This document shows, piece after piece, positions 7,077 to 8,337 of a stretch of 8,337 nt of DNA. A program made the position numbers and the translations under genes. The stretch is from Phascolarctobacterium sp. (GTDB lineage: Bacteria > Bacillota > Negativicutes > Acidaminococcales > Acidaminococcaceae). The DNA lies in NCBI GenBank assembly GCA_016302525.1, contig JAEDNJ010000064.1, positions 1 through 8,337 of the forward strand, given 5' to 3'. The number at the start of each line of letters is the position of its first letter. The stretch's first letter is position 1. The notes under the pieces are model-generated. The model was not told the DNA's origin. It saw nothing but the letters and a program-made list of their open reading frames with translations, and did not search any database.

Positions 7077-7310
7077 ATGAACGAAACTTTCGCAAAAGTA
7101 AGAGACATCACTGTTGAACAACTGTCCGTTGATGCTGAAGAAGTAAAAATGGAATCTGCTTTCATCGATGACCTGGGTGCTGACTCTCTGGATATCGTTG
7201 AGCTGATCATGGCTTTCGAAGAGGAATTCGGTGTTGAAATCCCTGACGAAAAAGCTGAAAAAATCCGCACTGTTGAAGATGCAGTAAAGATGCTGGACGA
7301 AGCAAAATAA
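7077..7310 (+). CDS. acpP: Acyl carrier protein
   Basis: ACP is the small acidic cytoplasmic carrier of growing acyl chains, used by every Fab enzyme here and by PlsX. The 77-residue protein carries the 4'-phosphopantetheine attachment Ser37 in [10 protein letters not shown] (34-43), with the typical acidic helix II and the [21 protein letters not shown] stretch that follows. Codons lean towards GAA, AAA, CTG and C-ending ATC, TTC and GAC more than in neighbouring genes, as expected for a highly expressed gene. Translation is driven by an exceptionally good ribosome binding site. It lies 47 bp after fabG and is followed by an unusually long 246-bp gap before fabF. Confidence 0.98.
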   Translation: MNETFAKVRDITVEQLSVDAEEVKMESAFIDDLGADSLDIVELIMAFEEEFGVEIPDEKAEKIRTVEDAVKMLDEAK

Positions 7311-7321
7311 TTTTTTGTTAT

Positions 7322-7359
7322 ACTTAGGTATGGGAGTCCTAGGGCTCCCATACACAAGT
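7322..7359 (+). other. Stable stem-loop between acpP and fabF
   Basis: GTATGGGAG (7328-7336) pairs perfectly with CTCCCATAC (7345-7353). T-G and C-G pairs extend the stem inward to a CTAG loop, and outer ACTT (7322-7325) / AAGT (7356-7359) pairs lie across a 2-by-2 internal loop. There is no T-run downstream (GTGTCCTTGG follows), so it is not a normal intrinsic terminator; the T6 run at 7311-7316 lies on the wrong side. A role in RNA processing, 3'-end protection of acpP mRNA or attenuation is possible. Only the pairing is seen. Confidence 0.55.
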
Positions 7360-7467
7360 GTCCTTGGGAGATTGCTTGTTGAATTTACCAGTGCTAAAGT
7401 GTTGCTGGTCGCTTGGCTAAGAGGGCCGTTCAAAAGCTTCGGGCAAAAAAAGATGCACCGGAATTTC

Positions 7468-7489
7468 AAGAGGTAATCTCTTAATTTTT
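7468..7489 (+). terminator. Weak terminator-like hairpin before fabF
   Basis: AAGAGG (7468-7473) pairs with TCTCTT (7477-7482), including one G-T pair, around a TAA loop. AATTTTT follows at 7483-7489. The stem is short, so termination would be partial at best. If active it would lower fabF expression relative to the upstream genes. Confidence 0.3.
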
Positions 7490-7556
7490 GCTTATTTACT
7501 AAGGAATTAATCCTGTTTTGAAGATAGAATTATAGAAATATTTATGAGGTGATATT

Positions 7557-8337
7557 GTGACAAAACGTAGAGTTGTTGTAACAGGCGTTGGCCCTGTAAC
7601 CCCTATTGGTACTGGCAAAGAAGCTTTCTGGACTAATTTAGTTGCTGGCAAATCCGGCATTGGTCCCATTACTGAATTTGATACTACTGATTTTGGTGTA
7701 AAAATTGCTGCTGAGGTAAAGGATTTTGATTACACCACCTACATCGACAAAAAAGAAGGTAAACGCATGGACCGCGTTACCCAATTTGCTGTTGCTGCTT
7801 CTAAGCTGGCATTTGAGGATGCTGGCCTGGATATGAGCAAGGAAGACCCTTCTCGCTGTGGTGTTTGCATTGGCTCTGGCATTGGCGGTATTAATACCTT
7901 CTTAGAGCAAGCTGTTAAATTCCATGAAAAGGGTCCCTCTAAGGTAAGCCCCTTCTTCATTCCTATGGATATTCCTAATATGTCTGCTGGCCAGGTTGCT
8001 ATTGCCCTGGGTCTGCAAGGTCCTAACACCTGTATCGTAACTGCGTGCGCTTCTGGCACTAACTGCATTGGTGATGCTCTGCGCACTATTCAATATGGTG
8101 ATGCTGATGTTATGCTGGCAGGTGGCTCCGAGGCTGCTGTTAACCCTGTAGCTATTGCTGGCTTTGCTAATATGAAGGCTCTGTCTCATAACAATGAGAA
8201 CCCTGAACAAGCTTCTCGTCCCTTCGATAAGAACCGTGATGGCTTCGTTTTAGGCGAGGGTGCTGGCGTGCTGGTGCTGGAGGAATTAGAGCACGCTAAG
8301 GCTCGTGGCGCACACATCTATGCTGAATTAGCTGGTT
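7557..8337 (+). CDS. fabF: Beta-ketoacyl-ACP synthase II, N-terminal part
   Basis: FabF condenses malonyl-ACP with growing acyl-ACP chains. The gene is partial: 260 codons plus one base are present and the 3' end lies beyond the right edge (family length about 410). The start is GTG at 7557, giving MTKRRVVVTGVGPVTPIG. It is supported by GAGGTGAT (7546-7553), an excellent ribosome binding site with a 7-nt gap from its GG. The nucleophile is Cys164 in VTACASGTNCIGDA; GSGIGG (106-111), ADVMLAGGSEAAVNP and RPFDKNRDGFVLGEGAGVLVLEE (from residue 221) are standard. The two active-site histidines lie outside the window. Family features and position after acpP favour FabF over FabB. No convincing promoter was found directly upstream, so it is probably cotranscribed, subject to the structures in the gap. 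Confidence 0.97.
   Translation, partial: MTKRRVVVTGVGPVTPIGTGKEAFWTNLVAGKSGIGPITEFDTTDFGVKIAAEVKDFDYTTYIDKKEGKRMDRVTQFAVAASKLAFEDAGLDMSKEDPSRCGVCIGSGIGGINTFLEQAVKFHEKGPSKVSPFFIPMDIPNMSAGQVAIALGLQGPNTCIVTACASGTNCIGDALRTIQYGDADVMLAGGSEAAVNPVAIAGFANMKALSHNNENPEQASRPFDKNRDGFVLGEGAGVLVLEELEHAKARGAHIYAELAG

Noticed and set aside
7050..7469. 139-codon minus-strand frame across acpP and part of the acpP-fabF gap
   Set aside because: More than half is antisense to acpP, the composition is unconvincing and no promoter or ribosome site was seen. It probably stays open by chance.
7502..7514. AGGA-ATTAA-TCCT repeat upstream of fabF as a FapR-type operator
   Set aside because: The arms are only four bases and the site does not fit the FapR consensus.

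Overview
The window reads as a compact housekeeping region of a low-to-moderate GC Bacillota (Firmicutes) chromosome. Support comes from the tmcAL(ylbM)/yceD/rpmF neighbourhood, strong AGGAGG-type ribosome binding sites, a cysteine-containing L32 protein and a plsX-led type II fatty acid synthesis cluster. The class cannot be fixed from this stretch. A Negativicutes- or Clostridia-like source is a reasonable guess and no more. No mobile element, CRISPR array, tRNA or rRNA was seen.

Layout. (1) Positions 1-671, minus strand: the N-terminal 223 codons of tmcAL, a tRNA(Met) cytidine acetate ligase, running off the left edge. (2) Positions 672-899: a divergent intergenic region with a good extended -10 promoter for tmcAL, a weaker one for ackA and an AT-only palindrome. 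(3) Positions 900-2111: ackA, acetate kinase, with all the expected catalytic residues. (4) Positions 2180-2990: a yceD(DUF177)-rpmF unit, driven by a perfect-consensus promoter and closed by a textbook intrinsic terminator. (5) Positions 2991-3241: a regulatory region with a good promoter, a roughly 110-nt leader and a palindrome that matches the catabolite-responsive element (cre) consensus. (6) Positions 3242-8337: plsX-fabH-fabD-fabG-acpP-fabF, all on the plus strand, with fabF cut by the right edge.

How the genes work together. FabD charges malonyl onto the ACP made by acpP. FabH starts chains from acetyl- or branched acyl-CoA, FabF elongates them, and FabG reduces the 3-keto group. PlsX moves finished acyl chains from ACP to acyl-phosphate for phospholipid synthesis. 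The dehydratase (FabZ) and enoyl reductase (FabI/FabK/FabL/FabV) are not in the window and must be encoded elsewhere, possibly further downstream. AckA and TmcAL both handle acetate and ATP, which gives a possible metabolic reason for their divergent pairing.

I found no convincing previously undescribed system. The points most worth a second look are the cre-like operator in front of plsX, the long structured gap between acpP and fabF, and altered residues in otherwise conserved PlsX motifs.
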